The translations under genes and the position numbers were made by a program. Of a stretch of DNA of 64,000 nt, positions 1 through 8,841 are shown in pieces (position 1 is the first letter of the stretch; each line of letters starts with the position of its first letter). The notes under the pieces are model-generated. The model was not told the origin of the DNA and made no database searches. It was given only the letters and a program-made list of their open reading frames with translations. This stretch comes from Helicobacter canis (GTDB lineage: Bacteria; Campylobacterota; Campylobacteria; Campylobacterales; Helicobacteraceae). Location of the stretch: positions 124,001-188,000 of the forward strand of contig NZ_UGHV01000001.1 in NCBI RefSeq assembly GCF_900451095.1, read 5' to 3'.

Positions 1-160
1 GAAATTTATCTTTAGCTTCATAGAGTTTAGCCCCACACTGCCTGCAGAGATAGACCCCTTCTTCAAAATGATCTGTGTAAATCCCGCTAAATGGCGGCTC
101 TGTGGCTTTATCGATGATGATCGCGCGCTCTTTCTCACTCAGTGGTGGCATAGGGGGCAT
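1..160 (-). CDS. msrB: Peptide methionine sulfoxide reductase B, N-terminal part (cut by window edge)
   Basis: Only the first 53 codons are present; the 3' part lies outside the window. MsrB reduces methionine-R-sulfoxide in proteins. The visible part shows the family N-terminus, TEPPFSG, followed by GVYLCRQCGAKLY, the first of the two CxxC pairs that bind structural zinc in many MsrB proteins. The catalytic Cys lies beyond the edge. The start at 160 follows an AAAGGA ribosome site with 5 nt spacing. It sits 9 nt downstream of the stop of the OMP gene at 170-766, so the two probably share a transcript. Confidence 0.85.
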   Translation of the reverse strand, partial: MPPMPPLSEKERAIIIDKATEPPFSGIYTDHFEEGVYLCRQCGAKLYEAKDKF

Positions 161-169
161 ACATATCCT

Positions 170-766
170 TTAAAAAAAGTATCGGTAGCCTAAAAGCACC
201 TTAAACATTCCGCCAAGCGGGGCATCTGCTCTTTGATCTGGTAGAGCTTGTGTAAGTCTAGCGACCCCACCCCCTAGCTCGAAGAATACCCCGTGCCCAC
301 TCTTGCTAATAAACTCGTGTCCAAGCCCACCGCTAATCTCCCAATAATACGGAGCGTTGGCAAAGCTACTTGTGCGTGTATTGACAAGCCCAAACCCAGC
401 CCCCACAAACAAATACGGGCGAAAATATGGAAACCCTATGTAAGAGCTAATACTCCCTCCCCCAAATATCCCAAGTGATAGCTTCTCATAAAAGCCCAAA
501 ATATTTGTATCAAAGCTCTCTTCTTGCAGAAATTTTGCTGCTTTAGATTCTATGGATATGGTGTTGCGCAGCTGTAAAATCTGCCCTTGATACAGAGGGA
601 ATCCAAGCTCTAGCCCTCCGCCCATACTCGCCCCTGTGTTAGCATAAACCCCTAGAGCAAATCTACTTGAGCTATCCCACTCCCTAGCACTAAGCCCCAC
701 ACTAGAGCCTATGGCAAGCATAAGCAATAGCCCTAGAATCTTTGCTATTTTTTGTGGCGTGTGCAT
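170..766 (-). CDS. Small outer membrane beta-barrel protein
   Basis: A 198-residue protein with an N-terminal signal peptide (hydrophobic LGLLLMLAIGSSVGLSA, residues about 11-27) followed by alternating short hydrophobic strands. It ends in GYRYFF, a terminal aromatic typical of BamA-assembled barrels. Glycine-rich stretches (GGGLELGF, GGGVARL) fit an 8-stranded barrel of the kind common in Helicobacter. AAGGAG stands 7 nt before the ATG. The substrate or role cannot be read from the sequence. Confidence 0.7.
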   Translation of the reverse strand: MHTPQKIAKILGLLLMLAIGSSVGLSAREWDSSSRFALGVYANTGASMGGGLELGFPLYQGQILQLRNTISIESKAAKFLQEESFDTNILGFYEKLSLGIFGGGSISSYIGFPYFRPYLFVGAGFGLVNTRTSSFANAPYYWEISGGLGHEFISKSGHGVFFELGGGVARLTQALPDQRADAPLGGMFKVLLGYRYFF

Positions 767-855
767 TGCTTATCTCCTTGTGAGTATTGTGCGCATTATA
801 CATTCTTCAAGGGCGATAAGCTAGTATTGCGCATTATGATTATTAGGGATTGCTT

Positions 856-2145
856 ATGCTGTGGCTTTTTGCTTTAACTTTGCTTTGCATTTATATCCGT
901 CCTTTAAATTTGCCTTTGTGGGTGTATAGCTCTCTTGGGGCGGCTCTTTGTGTGGGATTTGGGTTTGTGAGTTTAAGCGATGTGGCGTTTGTGTGGGATA
1001 TGGTGTGGGATAGCACCTTTAGCCTTGTTGGGCTTATCATTTTTGCATTATCTTTAGAAAAGCTTGGATTTTTTGAAGTTTTAGCCCATTACACGCTAAG
1101 GCTTTCTACGCATAGGCAAACCTTACATTTACAAACTTGGAAATTTTTTGTCTTTATAGGTGTGCTTGCAAGTGTGTTAGCGACATTTTTTTCTAATGAT
1201 GGGGCGATTTTAATCCTAACGCCTCTAATCATCGCGCTTTTAACCCATATAGAAAATGTCAAATTCTCACGCTCTCCGCTTATCATCTTTTTACTATTTG
1301 TGGGATTTATGAGTGATTTTGCTTCAAATACATTTATCTTTTCAAATCTCACAAACATCATCACCGCAGATTTTTTTACAATCACATTTATAGATTTTGC
1401 CTTAGCTATGGCATTGCCGCAGCTTTTTGTGATCCTTGCTGTTTTTATTTTATTTTGGATTCTATTTACACGCAAACTCCCAAAAACACTAGAGTTTAAA
1501 GTGCATACACAAGCTTTGCCAAAGCCTAGTATTACGCTATTTTGTTTTGCCTTAACCTTACTTTTGCTCTTTGGCATTATTGGCGGGGAGAAATTTGGCT
1601 TTGCTCTTTGTGTTTTCACGCTAGGCGTGGCATTTTTAGGCACGCTGTGTGGAATCCTAACACACAAAATCGCGCTTAAACAAATGCTCAAACTTGCTCC
1701 TTTGGGCATTGTAGCTTTTAGCTTAGGGCTGTTTATCGTGGTATTTGGGCTAAATAATATGGGGCTTGTTGGCTTACTAGCTAAAGGACTTAAGCATTTT
1801 GATACCCTGCCATTGTTTGCACAAATCTTTAGCGTAGGTATATCTTCAAGTCTTGGCTCTAGTGTGATAAATAATTTGCCTATGGTTATGCTAGGGGATT
1901 TAGCACTAAAGGATTCTAGCAACGCACTTATTTTTGCTCATTTGCTAGGCTGCAATGTCGGGGCAAAGCTCACGCCCATTGGCTCATTAGCGACTTTGCT
2001 TTGGCTTTTTAGCCTTAAACGCTACGGGATTAGCATTAGCTTTTTACAATATATGCTAATAGCTTTGCTTATCGTGCCTTTTGTGCTTTTTTTCGGGCTT
2101 TTGGGACTTTGGGTTTATGTGAAGATAGCGGGGATTTTTTTATAA
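856..2145 (+). CDS. arsB: ArsB-type arsenite/anion transporter
   Basis: An integral membrane protein of 429 residues with about 10-12 hydrophobic segments. Two motifs match ArsB permeases: FFSNDGAILILTPLIIAL (about residues 114-131) and the FSNLTNIITADFF loop. ArsB exports arsenite or antimonite, with or without an ArsA ATPase; no arsA, arsC or arsR is adjacent. A TTG lies in frame at 850, but the ATG at 856 is better placed after AGGGA (845-849), so I use 856. The gene is convergent with ahpC. Other members of the IT/NhaD superfamily cannot be fully excluded. Confidence 0.75.
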   Translation: MLWLFALTLLCIYIRPLNLPLWVYSSLGAALCVGFGFVSLSDVAFVWDMVWDSTFSLVGLIIFALSLEKLGFFEVLAHYTLRLSTHRQTLHLQTWKFFVFIGVLASVLATFFSNDGAILILTPLIIALLTHIENVKFSRSPLIIFLLFVGFMSDFASNTFIFSNLTNIITADFFTITFIDFALAMALPQLFVILAVFILFWILFTRKLPKTLEFKVHTQALPKPSITLFCFALTLLLLFGIIGGEKFGFALCVFTLGVAFLGTLCGILTHKIALKQMLKLAPLGIVAFSLGLFIVVFGLNNMGLVGLLAKGLKHFDTLPLFAQIFSVGISSSLGSSVINNLPMVMLGDLALKDSSNALIFAHLLGCNVGAKLTPIGSLATLLWLFSLKRYGISISFLQYMLIALLIVPFVLFFGLLGLWVYVKIAGIFL

Positions 2146-2150
2146 GAGTT

Positions 2151-2180
2151 GCTACACCTAAGCGATAGCATAAGTGTAGC
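2151..2180. terminator. Hairpin between convergent arsB and ahpC
   Basis: GCTACAC and GTGTAGC (7 bp) enclose a 16-nt loop holding a further short GC/GC pairing. It starts 5 nt after the arsB stop and lies in the only gap between the two convergent genes. No strong T-run follows on either strand, so termination activity is inferred from position and structure. Confidence 0.4.
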
Positions 2181-2223
2181 TAGAATCTAGCAATGCGAGT
2201 CTTGCGCGCATTACACTAGGGCA

Positions 2224-2820
2224 TTATAGCTTGGAAGCGTTTTTAGCAAGATAGTCAGCTACACCTTGTGCGGTTGGCTTCATACCTTCTTGCCCTTTTT
2301 GCCAGCCTGCTGGGCATACTTCTCCGTGTTGTTGGAAGAAAAGCAGCGCATCAGCCATACGAAGCATTTCGTCCATATTGCGCCCAAGTGGGAGGTCGTT
2401 GATCACAGCGTGGCGCACAACTTGGTCCTTATCGATCAAAAAGCTACCGCGCAACGCCACAGCACCATTGATAAGCACATCATAATCCCTAGAAATTTGC
2501 TTTGTAATATCAGATACCATAGGGAAGCTTACCTTGCCGATACCACCTTGCTCAACAGGCGTATTTCTCCACGCAAAATGCACCACATCAGAGTCGATTG
2601 ATACACCAATGACATTGAAGCCTTTTTCTTGGAAATCTTTCACACGGTGATCCATAGCGAGAATCTCACTTGGACAAACAAAGGTAAAATCTTTGGGCCA
2701 GAAGAATACAACCGCGCCATTTTTACCGAGATTTTTACTTAGCTCAAAATTTTCTACAATTTGTCCATCGGCTAAAACTGCTGGGGCTACAAAGTCTGGG
2801 GCTTTTCTTGTTACTAACAT
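2224..2820 (-). CDS. ahpC: Alkyl hydroperoxide reductase AhpC / 2-Cys peroxiredoxin
   Basis: A 198-residue cytoplasmic typical 2-Cys peroxiredoxin that reduces H2O2, organic peroxides and peroxynitrite. The peroxidatic Cys is C49 in FTFVCPSE and the resolving Cys is C169 in GEVCPAGW, which pairs with the other subunit. No AhpF is nearby; Helicobacter AhpC normally takes electrons from thioredoxin. The start has AGGAG 7 nt upstream. A perfect inverted repeat centred about 38 nt upstream of the start suggests Fur/PerR-family control. Confidence 0.95.
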   Translation of the reverse strand: MLVTRKAPDFVAPAVLADGQIVENFELSKNLGKNGAVVFFWPKDFTFVCPSEILAMDHRVKDFQEKGFNVIGVSIDSDVVHFAWRNTPVEQGGIGKVSFPMVSDITKQISRDYDVLINGAVALRGSFLIDKDQVVRHAVINDLPLGRNMDEMLRMADALLFFQQHGEVCPAGWQKGQEGMKPTAQGVADYLAKNASKL

Positions 2821-2846
2821 AACAAACTCCTATGTAAAATGAATTT

Positions 2847-2869
2847 GATAATAATCAAGAATTATTATC
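2847..2869. promoter_or_regulatory. Palindromic Fur/PerR-like operator upstream of ahpC
   Basis: GATAATAAT and ATTATTATC form a perfect 9-bp inverted repeat around a 5-nt spacer, 27 nt before the ahpC start codon, where the minus-strand promoter should lie. The TAATAAT core resembles Fur and PerR boxes of epsilonproteobacteria. A weaker AT-rich dyad lies at about 2893-2906. Which regulator binds is inference. Confidence 0.55.
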
Positions 2870-3070
2870 GTTTGGCATTGTAGCTAGCAATGGTTAATAA
2901 TTATCGTAGTCTATGGAGAAATCCCCTGCTAGAATCCTAAAATGCCACTTTTAGCCTAGAGTTTGCGAATTTCTGCTACTATTGCAGACTTAATTATTTA
3001 ATATTTTGTGTATGTTTTTTTGCGTAAATGGCGGTTGCCAACGCCTATTTTTTAGATAAAGGAGATCGGT

Positions 3071-3376
3071 ATGGATTCTAGTCATCTTTTTCTTATTGAT
3101 GTGGCTTATACGGCGGATTTGGCTGTGATAGAAGCACATCTAGCAGAGCATAGATCCTATCTTGCCAAAGGCTATGAAGCGGGGTTTCTACTCGCTTCTG
3201 GTCCTAAAACCCCTCGCACAGGCGGTATGATCATCGGGCGTTTTGCCTCAAGGGAAGACGCACAAGCCTTTGCCGTTAATGACCCATTTGCCCTAAAGCA
3301 CATAGCGCAGCACACAATAGTTGAGTTTGATCCCGTGCTACACGCCCAAGAGATCGCGACATTTTTGACAAAGTAG
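3071..3376 (+). CDS. YciI family protein
   Basis: 101 residues matching the YciI-like dimeric alpha/beta barrel fold: a leading strand (FLIDVAYTA), an AHLAEHRSYLAKGYEAGFLLASGP block with the conserved H and D/E region, then GRFASREDAQAFAVNDPF. The biochemical role of the family is poorly defined; some members are small dehydratase-like or isomerase-like enzymes. AAGGAG sits upstream of the ATG. It is the first gene of a run with dedA (6-nt gap), pyrF and panC, so the four are probably co-transcribed. Confidence 0.8.
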   Translation: MDSSHLFLIDVAYTADLAVIEAHLAEHRSYLAKGYEAGFLLASGPKTPRTGGMIIGRFASREDAQAFAVNDPFALKHIAQHTIVEFDPVLHAQEIATFLTK

Positions 3377-3382
3377 GCAAAT

Positions 3383-4045
3383 ATGAATGACATAATCCAC
3401 TTCATCGTAGATACAGTTGGTGCGCTTGGGTATGTAGGCGTATTTTGTATGATGTTTTTAGAATCCAGTTTTTTCCCTTTTCCATCAGAGGTGGTGATGA
3501 TCCCAGCAGGCTATCTTGTGTATAAAGGCTCTATGGATATGAGCTTGGCACTTTTGGCTGGGGCAGCAGGAAGCCTTGCAGGAGCGGTGTTTAACTATGT
3601 CTTGGCACTATATTTTGGGCGTGCATTTGTGGTGCGATTTGGGAAGTATGTGTTTTTTAGCGAGCAGACGATGGCAAAAATGGAGGGCTACTTCTCGCGG
3701 CACGGAGAGATTAGCACATTTTTAGGGCGTTTGATCCCGGGCGTTCGGCAGTATATCTCTCTGCCCGCTGGCTTGGCAAAGATGAATCTCTGGAAATTTA
3801 GCATTTATACAACACTTGGTGCGCTTATTTGGATCACCATTTTAGCGGTGTTTGGCTACTATGTGGGCGAAGTGTTTGGCGATGATTTGAGTGCAAGCGG
3901 GATTGCCAATGTCCTAATCGATAAAGCCACGACTTTTGATATTAGAAAGTCCTTACACCTAATCGTGCTATCCACCCTTGGAGCAGTCGCAGTGATCGCT
4001 CTAGTATATATCCTATGGTATAGGAGAAAGCGCAAAAATGCCTAG
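3383..4045 (+). CDS. DedA family membrane protein
   Basis: 220 residues, inner membrane. The DedA/SNARE-associated signature is clear: [20 protein letters not shown] (about residues 28-47), a Gly-rich helix with [14 protein letters not shown], and [20 protein letters not shown] (about 110-130) with the conserved Arg and Pro. The family is linked to lipid translocation and membrane homeostasis. The gene overlaps pyrF by 8 nt, indicating translational coupling. The substrate is not readable. Confidence 0.85.
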   Translation: MNDIIHFIVDTVGALGYVGVFCMMFLESSFFPFPSEVVMIPAGYLVYKGSMDMSLALLAGAAGSLAGAVFNYVLALYFGRAFVVRFGKYVFFSEQTMAKMEGYFSRHGEISTFLGRLIPGVRQYISLPAGLAKMNLWKFSIYTTLGALIWITILAVFGYYVGEVFGDDLSASGIANVLIDKATTFDIRKSLHLIVLSTLGAVAVIALVYILWYRRKRKNA

Positions 4046-4784
4046 CCACCCTAGAGTCTCTGCACCCCAGCTTGTCATAGCCCTAGATCTCCCAAATCTA
4101 GATGAAAATCTCGCGCTAGCACGCATTATCTATGATAATCCAAAGCGCGAAAATATCTGGCTCAAAGTGGGCTTACGCGCCTTTATCCGTGATGGTGCAA
4201 AAGGCATTGAGAAGATCAAAAAGACAAGCGGGGCAAAAATATTTCTAGACCTTAAGCTCTATGATATTCCCAACACAATGGCAGATGCAGCCAAAGAATG
4301 CGCACATTTAGGCATAGATATGATGACAATCCACGCAAGCGCGGGGCTAGAGGGTATGCGTGCGGTTATGCAAAGTATCGCTACAAATGCGCCAAATATG
4401 AAAGTAATGGCAGTAAGCGCGCTAACAAGCTTTGATGATGAGAGCTTTTATGCAGTGTATGGGAAAAAAGTGGATTCTGGGGTGCGGGATTTAAGCGCAC
4501 TTGCAAGCCAAGCAGGCGTGAGCGGTATGGTCTGCTCTGTGCTAGAATCTCGCGCGATCAAAGCCACACATAGCAATCTACTTACCCTAACCCCCGGGAT
4601 CCGCCCCCAAAGCCAAGCAAAGCCAGATGATCAAAAGCGCACCGCCACAATCGCGCAAGCCGTGCAGGCACAAGCAGATTTTCTTGTCATCGGTCGCCCT
4701 ATTTACACCGCGCAAGATCCGCAAGCTGCCATAGAATCTGCTCTTATGCAAATAGATAGTGCCTACACAGCACAAGGCTTATGA
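4038..4784 (+). CDS. pyrF: Orotidine 5'-phosphate decarboxylase
   Basis: 248 residues, cytoplasmic. It converts OMP to UMP in the last step of de novo pyrimidine synthesis. The catalytic Asp-Lys-Asp array is visible in [14 protein letters not shown] (about residues 76-89), and the phosphate-binding end motif is [11 protein letters not shown]. The gene starts inside the end of dedA and ends with an ATGA overlap into panC. The dihydroorotase gene pyrC is in this window but far away at 32598, so pyrimidine genes are dispersed. Confidence 0.95.
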   Translation: MPSHPRVSAPQLVIALDLPNLDENLALARIIYDNPKRENIWLKVGLRAFIRDGAKGIEKIKKTSGAKIFLDLKLYDIPNTMADAAKECAHLGIDMMTIHASAGLEGMRAVMQSIATNAPNMKVMAVSALTSFDDESFYAVYGKKVDSGVRDLSALASQAGVSGMVCSVLESRAIKATHSNLLTLTPGIRPQSQAKPDDQKRTATIAQAVQAQADFLVIGRPIYTAQDPQAAIESALMQIDSAYTAQGL

Positions 4785-5668
4785 TGAATGCCCCCATTTT
4801 GCGCACCAAAAACGAGCTACTAGCATTTATCAACAAGCTAGATTCTAGGCAAGATCTAGGGCTTGTGCCGACTATGGGGGCATTACACAATGGACATAAA
4901 TCCCTAATCCAAGCCAGCATACAAGATAATCCCCACACCATTGTCTCAATTTTTGTCAATCCCACGCAATTTGCCCCTAATGAAGATCTCTCCACCTATC
5001 CTAGAAGCCTAGAGCAAGATTACGCGCTTTGCGATGCGCTTGGGGTGAGCGCGGTATTTGCCCCAAGTGTGGAGGAGATGTATCCTAGCGCGCAAGGGGC
5101 AGGTGCTTTGTGTGATAGTGCGCTAGATGAAGTGCGCTTGCTACCGCCAAAGTCTATGGGCTATGTGCTAGAGGGCTTTGCGCGTCCTACGCATTTTGCC
5201 GGTGTGCTACAAGTGGTGCTAAAGCTCTTTATGCTTACCCGCGCTAATAACGCCTATTTTGGGCAAAAGGACGCGCAGCAGCTCCTACTTATCAAGCGTA
5301 TGGTGCGCGATTTATGCCTGCCTATTTGCATACACGGCTGTCCCATTGTGCGCGATGAGTTTGGGCTAGCCCTTAGCTCGCGCAATGCGTATTTGAGCGA
5401 TGAAGAGCGCGTGCAGGCATTGCGCCTACATCAAGCACTAGAATCTATCAAGCAAGCCTACAATCAAGGCATAACAGCCGCTAAAGAGCTGCAAAACATA
5501 GGCATAAAAGTGCTAAATAATATGGATATAGAATATCTTGAAATCATCGATGAGAATCTAGCTCTTATAGAGGATTTGCGCCAAGGTGGTGGGGCGTGCA
5601 TTGTCGTGCTAGTCGTAAGAGTCGGGCGCGTGAGACTGCTAGATAATCTCTGGCTAGAGCCCAACTAG
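4781..5668 (+). CDS. panC: Pantothenate synthetase
   Basis: 295 residues, cytoplasmic. It condenses pantoate and beta-alanine with ATP. The nucleotidyltransferase motif is GALHNGH (about residues 33-39), followed by SIFVNPTQF and the FGQKDAQQ loop; the KMSKS-like region is LALSSRNAYLS. The start overlaps the pyrF stop (ATGA). A second ATG follows at once. The TAG stop codon is part of a copy of the dispersed box CTAGAATCCAC. panB is present separately at 38550. Confidence 0.95.
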   Translation: MMNAPILRTKNELLAFINKLDSRQDLGLVPTMGALHNGHKSLIQASIQDNPHTIVSIFVNPTQFAPNEDLSTYPRSLEQDYALCDALGVSAVFAPSVEEMYPSAQGAGALCDSALDEVRLLPPKSMGYVLEGFARPTHFAGVLQVVLKLFMLTRANNAYFGQKDAQQLLLIKRMVRDLCLPICIHGCPIVRDEFGLALSSRNAYLSDEERVQALRLHQALESIKQAYNQGITAAKELQNIGIKVLNNMDIEYLEIIDENLALIEDLRQGGGACIVVLVVRVGRVRLLDNLWLEPN

Positions 5669-5708
5669 AATCCACTTTTAGAATCCATTTGTAAGGAGTT
5701 TGGCAATT

Positions 5709-6956
5709 ATGAAAAAAGTCTTTTCTGTGATATGTGGGGTAAGTCTTTTAGCGCAGGTGGCTTTGGGATTTGAGAGCATTGATGAAGCCTTGAAAAATGG
5801 CGTGAGTAAGGGCGATGTGATTTTATATGGGAATTATGTGGGCTTGCAAAAAGGCGGTGCTACGACCATAGGCGATGAGTCTTTGGGACTTGCGCATTAT
5901 GCCTACTTGGGGAATCTAGGCTATCTTATGGGCAATGTAGGGCTAAGCTATACTTCTGGATTCTATAAAAATTTTCGCGCTTCTATCGGCTTTCGCGCGG
6001 TGGCGTCATTTTATGATGCACATACCGGATTTTTCCCCCCCACTGGTGGTAAAGGCGATACCAAGGCAGATTTTTTCAACCACAACCAAGCTGCCATAGC
6101 AGAATCCTTTATCGAGTATTTTGATGGCGATACGAGCCTAAAAACAGGGCGCATAGCCATCGCAAATGATTGGGTCAATGTCCTTAGCGATGGTGTCTGG
6201 CTACGCAATCGCTCCTTTGAAAAGCTCTTGCTTGAAGCATTTTGGGTCAATGATTTTGGACGCATTGATTACTATCAAATGACTAGATTCTACCGCCCTA
6301 CCAAAATCGGGCTTTATCACACAGGCTTAAAATACTATATCCTAAATGATGCCCTAAGTGCTAGGATCTACACTTACTTCGCACCGCCGATTTTCACAGC
6401 TATTGGCGGTAGGATCGATGGCAAAATCTCGTTTTTGGACTTTGACTTGAAGGGCAATGTAGGCTATGCATATAGTATCGAGCATAAAAACTCTCTCCCC
6501 ACAAGCGATCTCATCAACGCCGGCAAAGATGGCAACGCCTTGTATGCGCAAGCATCTTTTGGACTGCCCAATGTCTTTGACATAGCAGTAGGCTATATCC
6601 ACACAGGCAAAGAAGCCGGCTGGGGGAGTCTGGCGATTATGGGCAATAGCATTGATCCGTTTTTCATCTGGGGTGGCAGAGTGCTAAAAACACAGCCAAA
6701 TGTCAATCTCATCTATGCCAAACTTGCCACGAAAGTTGAGCGGTTTAACTTCCTTATCACCTATGGGGCGAGCTTCTATGACTATGTCTCTAGCACCAAA
6801 ATCACTAAAGCTAATCAAAATGAGCTAAATCTCGCTATGGAAATAGGCTTCACGCGCAATGTCATAGGTGTAATCAATGTGCTAAACACGCATTTAGATT
6901 CTCTAGGTGTGCCGACTATGACGCAGGTGAATGGCGGCTTGCGGCTGACATTTTAG
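5709..6956 (+). CDS. Outer membrane porin-like protein (Opr/Hof type)
   Basis: 415 residues. The signal peptide is MKKVFSVICGVSLLAQVALG, then long amphipathic strands (YFDGDTSLKTGRIAI, AFWVNDFGRIDYYQMTRFY) and a terminal LRLTF ending in Phe. The size and the tyrosine/glycine-rich strands fit the Helicobacter Hof / Campylobacter OprD-like porins. An in-frame TTG lies at 5700, but AAGGAG at 5693-5698 is correctly spaced only for the ATG at 5709. A C7 run occurs at 6035-6041. The transported solute is unknown. Confidence 0.7.
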   Translation: MKKVFSVICGVSLLAQVALGFESIDEALKNGVSKGDVILYGNYVGLQKGGATTIGDESLGLAHYAYLGNLGYLMGNVGLSYTSGFYKNFRASIGFRAVASFYDAHTGFFPPTGGKGDTKADFFNHNQAAIAESFIEYFDGDTSLKTGRIAIANDWVNVLSDGVWLRNRSFEKLLLEAFWVNDFGRIDYYQMTRFYRPTKIGLYHTGLKYYILNDALSARIYTYFAPPIFTAIGGRIDGKISFLDFDLKGNVGYAYSIEHKNSLPTSDLINAGKDGNALYAQASFGLPNVFDIAVGYIHTGKEAGWGSLAIMGNSIDPFFIWGGRVLKTQPNVNLIYAKLATKVERFNFLITYGASFYDYVSSTKITKANQNELNLAMEIGFTRNVIGVINVLNTHLDSLGVPTMTQVNGGLRLTF

Positions 6957-7036
6957 CCCCCAAGAATCGCATAGCTAGTGATCGCTTGAGTAAGCTAGGG
7001 TTATAGTAAAATATCGTGGTTTTATTAGGAGTGCAA

Positions 7037-8545
7037 ATGCGTAATTTTGTGTATTTGGGACTTTGGATTCTAGGATTTTCTTCTCTTCAAGCAGCACTTT
7101 TACCAGATTTCACGCTAGATGACATAAGCAATGCCCCACACAGCAGCAAAAAAGCCAAGCCTAGCCCCACCACCCTAGATCAGCCAAAAAGCCCCCTAGA
7201 ATCCAATCTCCCCACGCCGGCAGACAAGGCACGCAACACGGCAGAAGAAGTTACATTTGAGCAGGCATACGCCTTGCTTTTAGAAACAAGCGATGCCATA
7301 AAGGCGCAGGATTTAAGCGTAGATCGCGCTAAAAAGCTTGCCCTAGGGGCAAAGCTTAGCTTTCTCCCAGAGATCAATGCAAGCGTGTTTTATACGCATT
7401 TAGATAGAAAGATCCAAGAGCAGCTCCCTATGGATACTAGCTCTATCCCGCCAGCTTTGTCCCAGCAGTTCGCACCCTTGCTTAGTGCGCTGAATCAGCC
7501 CATTGTCTTGCTTGATCAAAATATCATCATAGGCGCGCTTACAATGATCTATCCACTCTACACAGGTGGAGCTAGGATACAGGGTAGTAAAATCGCCGCC
7601 ATAGCCCACAAAGACGCCAAAGAAGCCCTAAGGCTTAAAAAGCTATCAAGCTTTGAAGAGCTAGCAAATGTGTATTATGGCGCGGTGCTAGCAGAGAATC
7701 TTGCCCAAGTGCTTGCACAAAGTAGCCAAGCGACCAAGCAGCACTATGCAAATGCCCTAGCCTTAGAAAAAAGCGGGCAAATCGCACGCGTAGAAGTGCT
7801 AGCCGCACAAGTCGCACACGATAAAAGCCTAAATGCCCTAAGCCAAGCGCAAAATGCCGCGACAATCGCTTCTCTCACGCTAAACTCCACGCTCTCAAGC
7901 CAGAATCTAGCCCCGATAGATACACTAAAGCTAGCAGAAAAGCCCCTCCCACCAGAATCCATATTTATACAAAAAACCCTAGCAAGCTATCCAGTGCTAA
8001 CTTCACTTGACCTAAAAGTCCAAAGCGCAAAAGAGGCTAAAACCCTAGCCCTAGCTCCCTTCCTCCCGCAGATTGTGGGCTTTGGGGCGGTGTATGCTAA
8101 TAATGCCAATCACGCGCTTATTATGCGTGCTATCCCCACTTGGCATATCGGTGTCGCGGCAAATCTCTCACTCATCACCCCAAAGGCTAGGATCCAGCAC
8201 TATCAAGCCGCCAAGCTCACCCAGCTTGAGATGCAATCCCTTGCCAATCAAGCGCGCAAAGACATCACACTCCTTGTGAAAAACACCTACAAGCAAGCCC
8301 TATACGCCCAAGAAGAATACAAAAGCAGAATGTCTTCTATCAATCTCGCCAAAGAGAATCTAAAGCTCCAAGAAAATGCCTTCAAACAAGGGCTTGCTAC
8401 AAGTATGCAAGTAATCGATGCGCAAAATGCCCTACAAAATGCCCTTATCGAGCAGCAAACTTCCGCGTATAAGGCTATCATCGCACTTGCTAGGCTCTTT
8501 GCACTAAGCGATGATATAGAGGGCTTTTATCCATATAGGCAGTAG
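7037..8545 (+). CDS. TolC family outer membrane efflux protein
   Basis: 502 residues. The signal peptide is MRNFVYLGLWILGFSSLQA, then a proline/serine linker and the duplicated coiled-coil plus barrel architecture of TolC (helices rich in Ala, Gln, Leu; conserved NVYYGAVLAENLAQV and the late AFKQGLATSMQVIDAQNALQ block). It forms the outer-membrane channel of a tripartite exporter; HlyD and two permeases follow at 10587-13932. The ATG at 7037 is chosen for its AGGAG site at 7027-7031. Order and content resemble the H. pylori HP1489-HP1486 cluster. Confidence 0.85.
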   Translation: MRNFVYLGLWILGFSSLQAALLPDFTLDDISNAPHSSKKAKPSPTTLDQPKSPLESNLPTPADKARNTAEEVTFEQAYALLLETSDAIKAQDLSVDRAKKLALGAKLSFLPEINASVFYTHLDRKIQEQLPMDTSSIPPALSQQFAPLLSALNQPIVLLDQNIIIGALTMIYPLYTGGARIQGSKIAAIAHKDAKEALRLKKLSSFEELANVYYGAVLAENLAQVLAQSSQATKQHYANALALEKSGQIARVEVLAAQVAHDKSLNALSQAQNAATIASLTLNSTLSSQNLAPIDTLKLAEKPLPPESIFIQKTLASYPVLTSLDLKVQSAKEAKTLALAPFLPQIVGFGAVYANNANHALIMRAIPTWHIGVAANLSLITPKARIQHYQAAKLTQLEMQSLANQARKDITLLVKNTYKQALYAQEEYKSRMSSINLAKENLKLQENAFKQGLATSMQVIDAQNALQNALIEQQTSAYKAIIALARLFALSDDIEGFYPYRQ

Positions 8546-8760
8546 CTAGAATCCACTCATTCACTAACGACACGCCTTAGCACAAAAGTGGATTCTAGGG
8601 GGTAGGCGATTTAGTCTTGGGTGAGCAATGCGGCAGTAAAACAGGCTTGTGAAAAAATGGATTCTAGTGTGGATTGCCACGATTTTGACAAGTCAAAATC
8701 TCGCAATGACAGAGTGGGGGCGTTGTTTCAAAAGTGGATTCTAGGGTTTGAGGTAGATTA
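8546..8760. repeat. Repeat-rich gap: dispersed boxes plus a palindromic module
   Basis: Copies of the GTGGATTCTAG box lie at about 8546 (reverse), 8584 and 8730, with a one-base variant at about 8656. A 42-nt module at 8671-8712 has conserved arms GGATTGCCACG and CTCGCAATGAC around a perfect 9-bp stem, GATTTTGAC/GTCAAAATC. A fragment, GGCGATTTAGTCTTGGGTG, near 8608 belongs to a longer family also seen near 23440, 47160 and 54360. No gene is visible between 8546 and 8841. Confidence 0.75.
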
Positions 8761-8841
8761 GGCATTGCGGTTTTTAAGTTTGTTTAAATATTTTTTATGC
8801 AAAATGCCCATTCCTAAAGCTTGGCGATACAAGGAGTGTGA

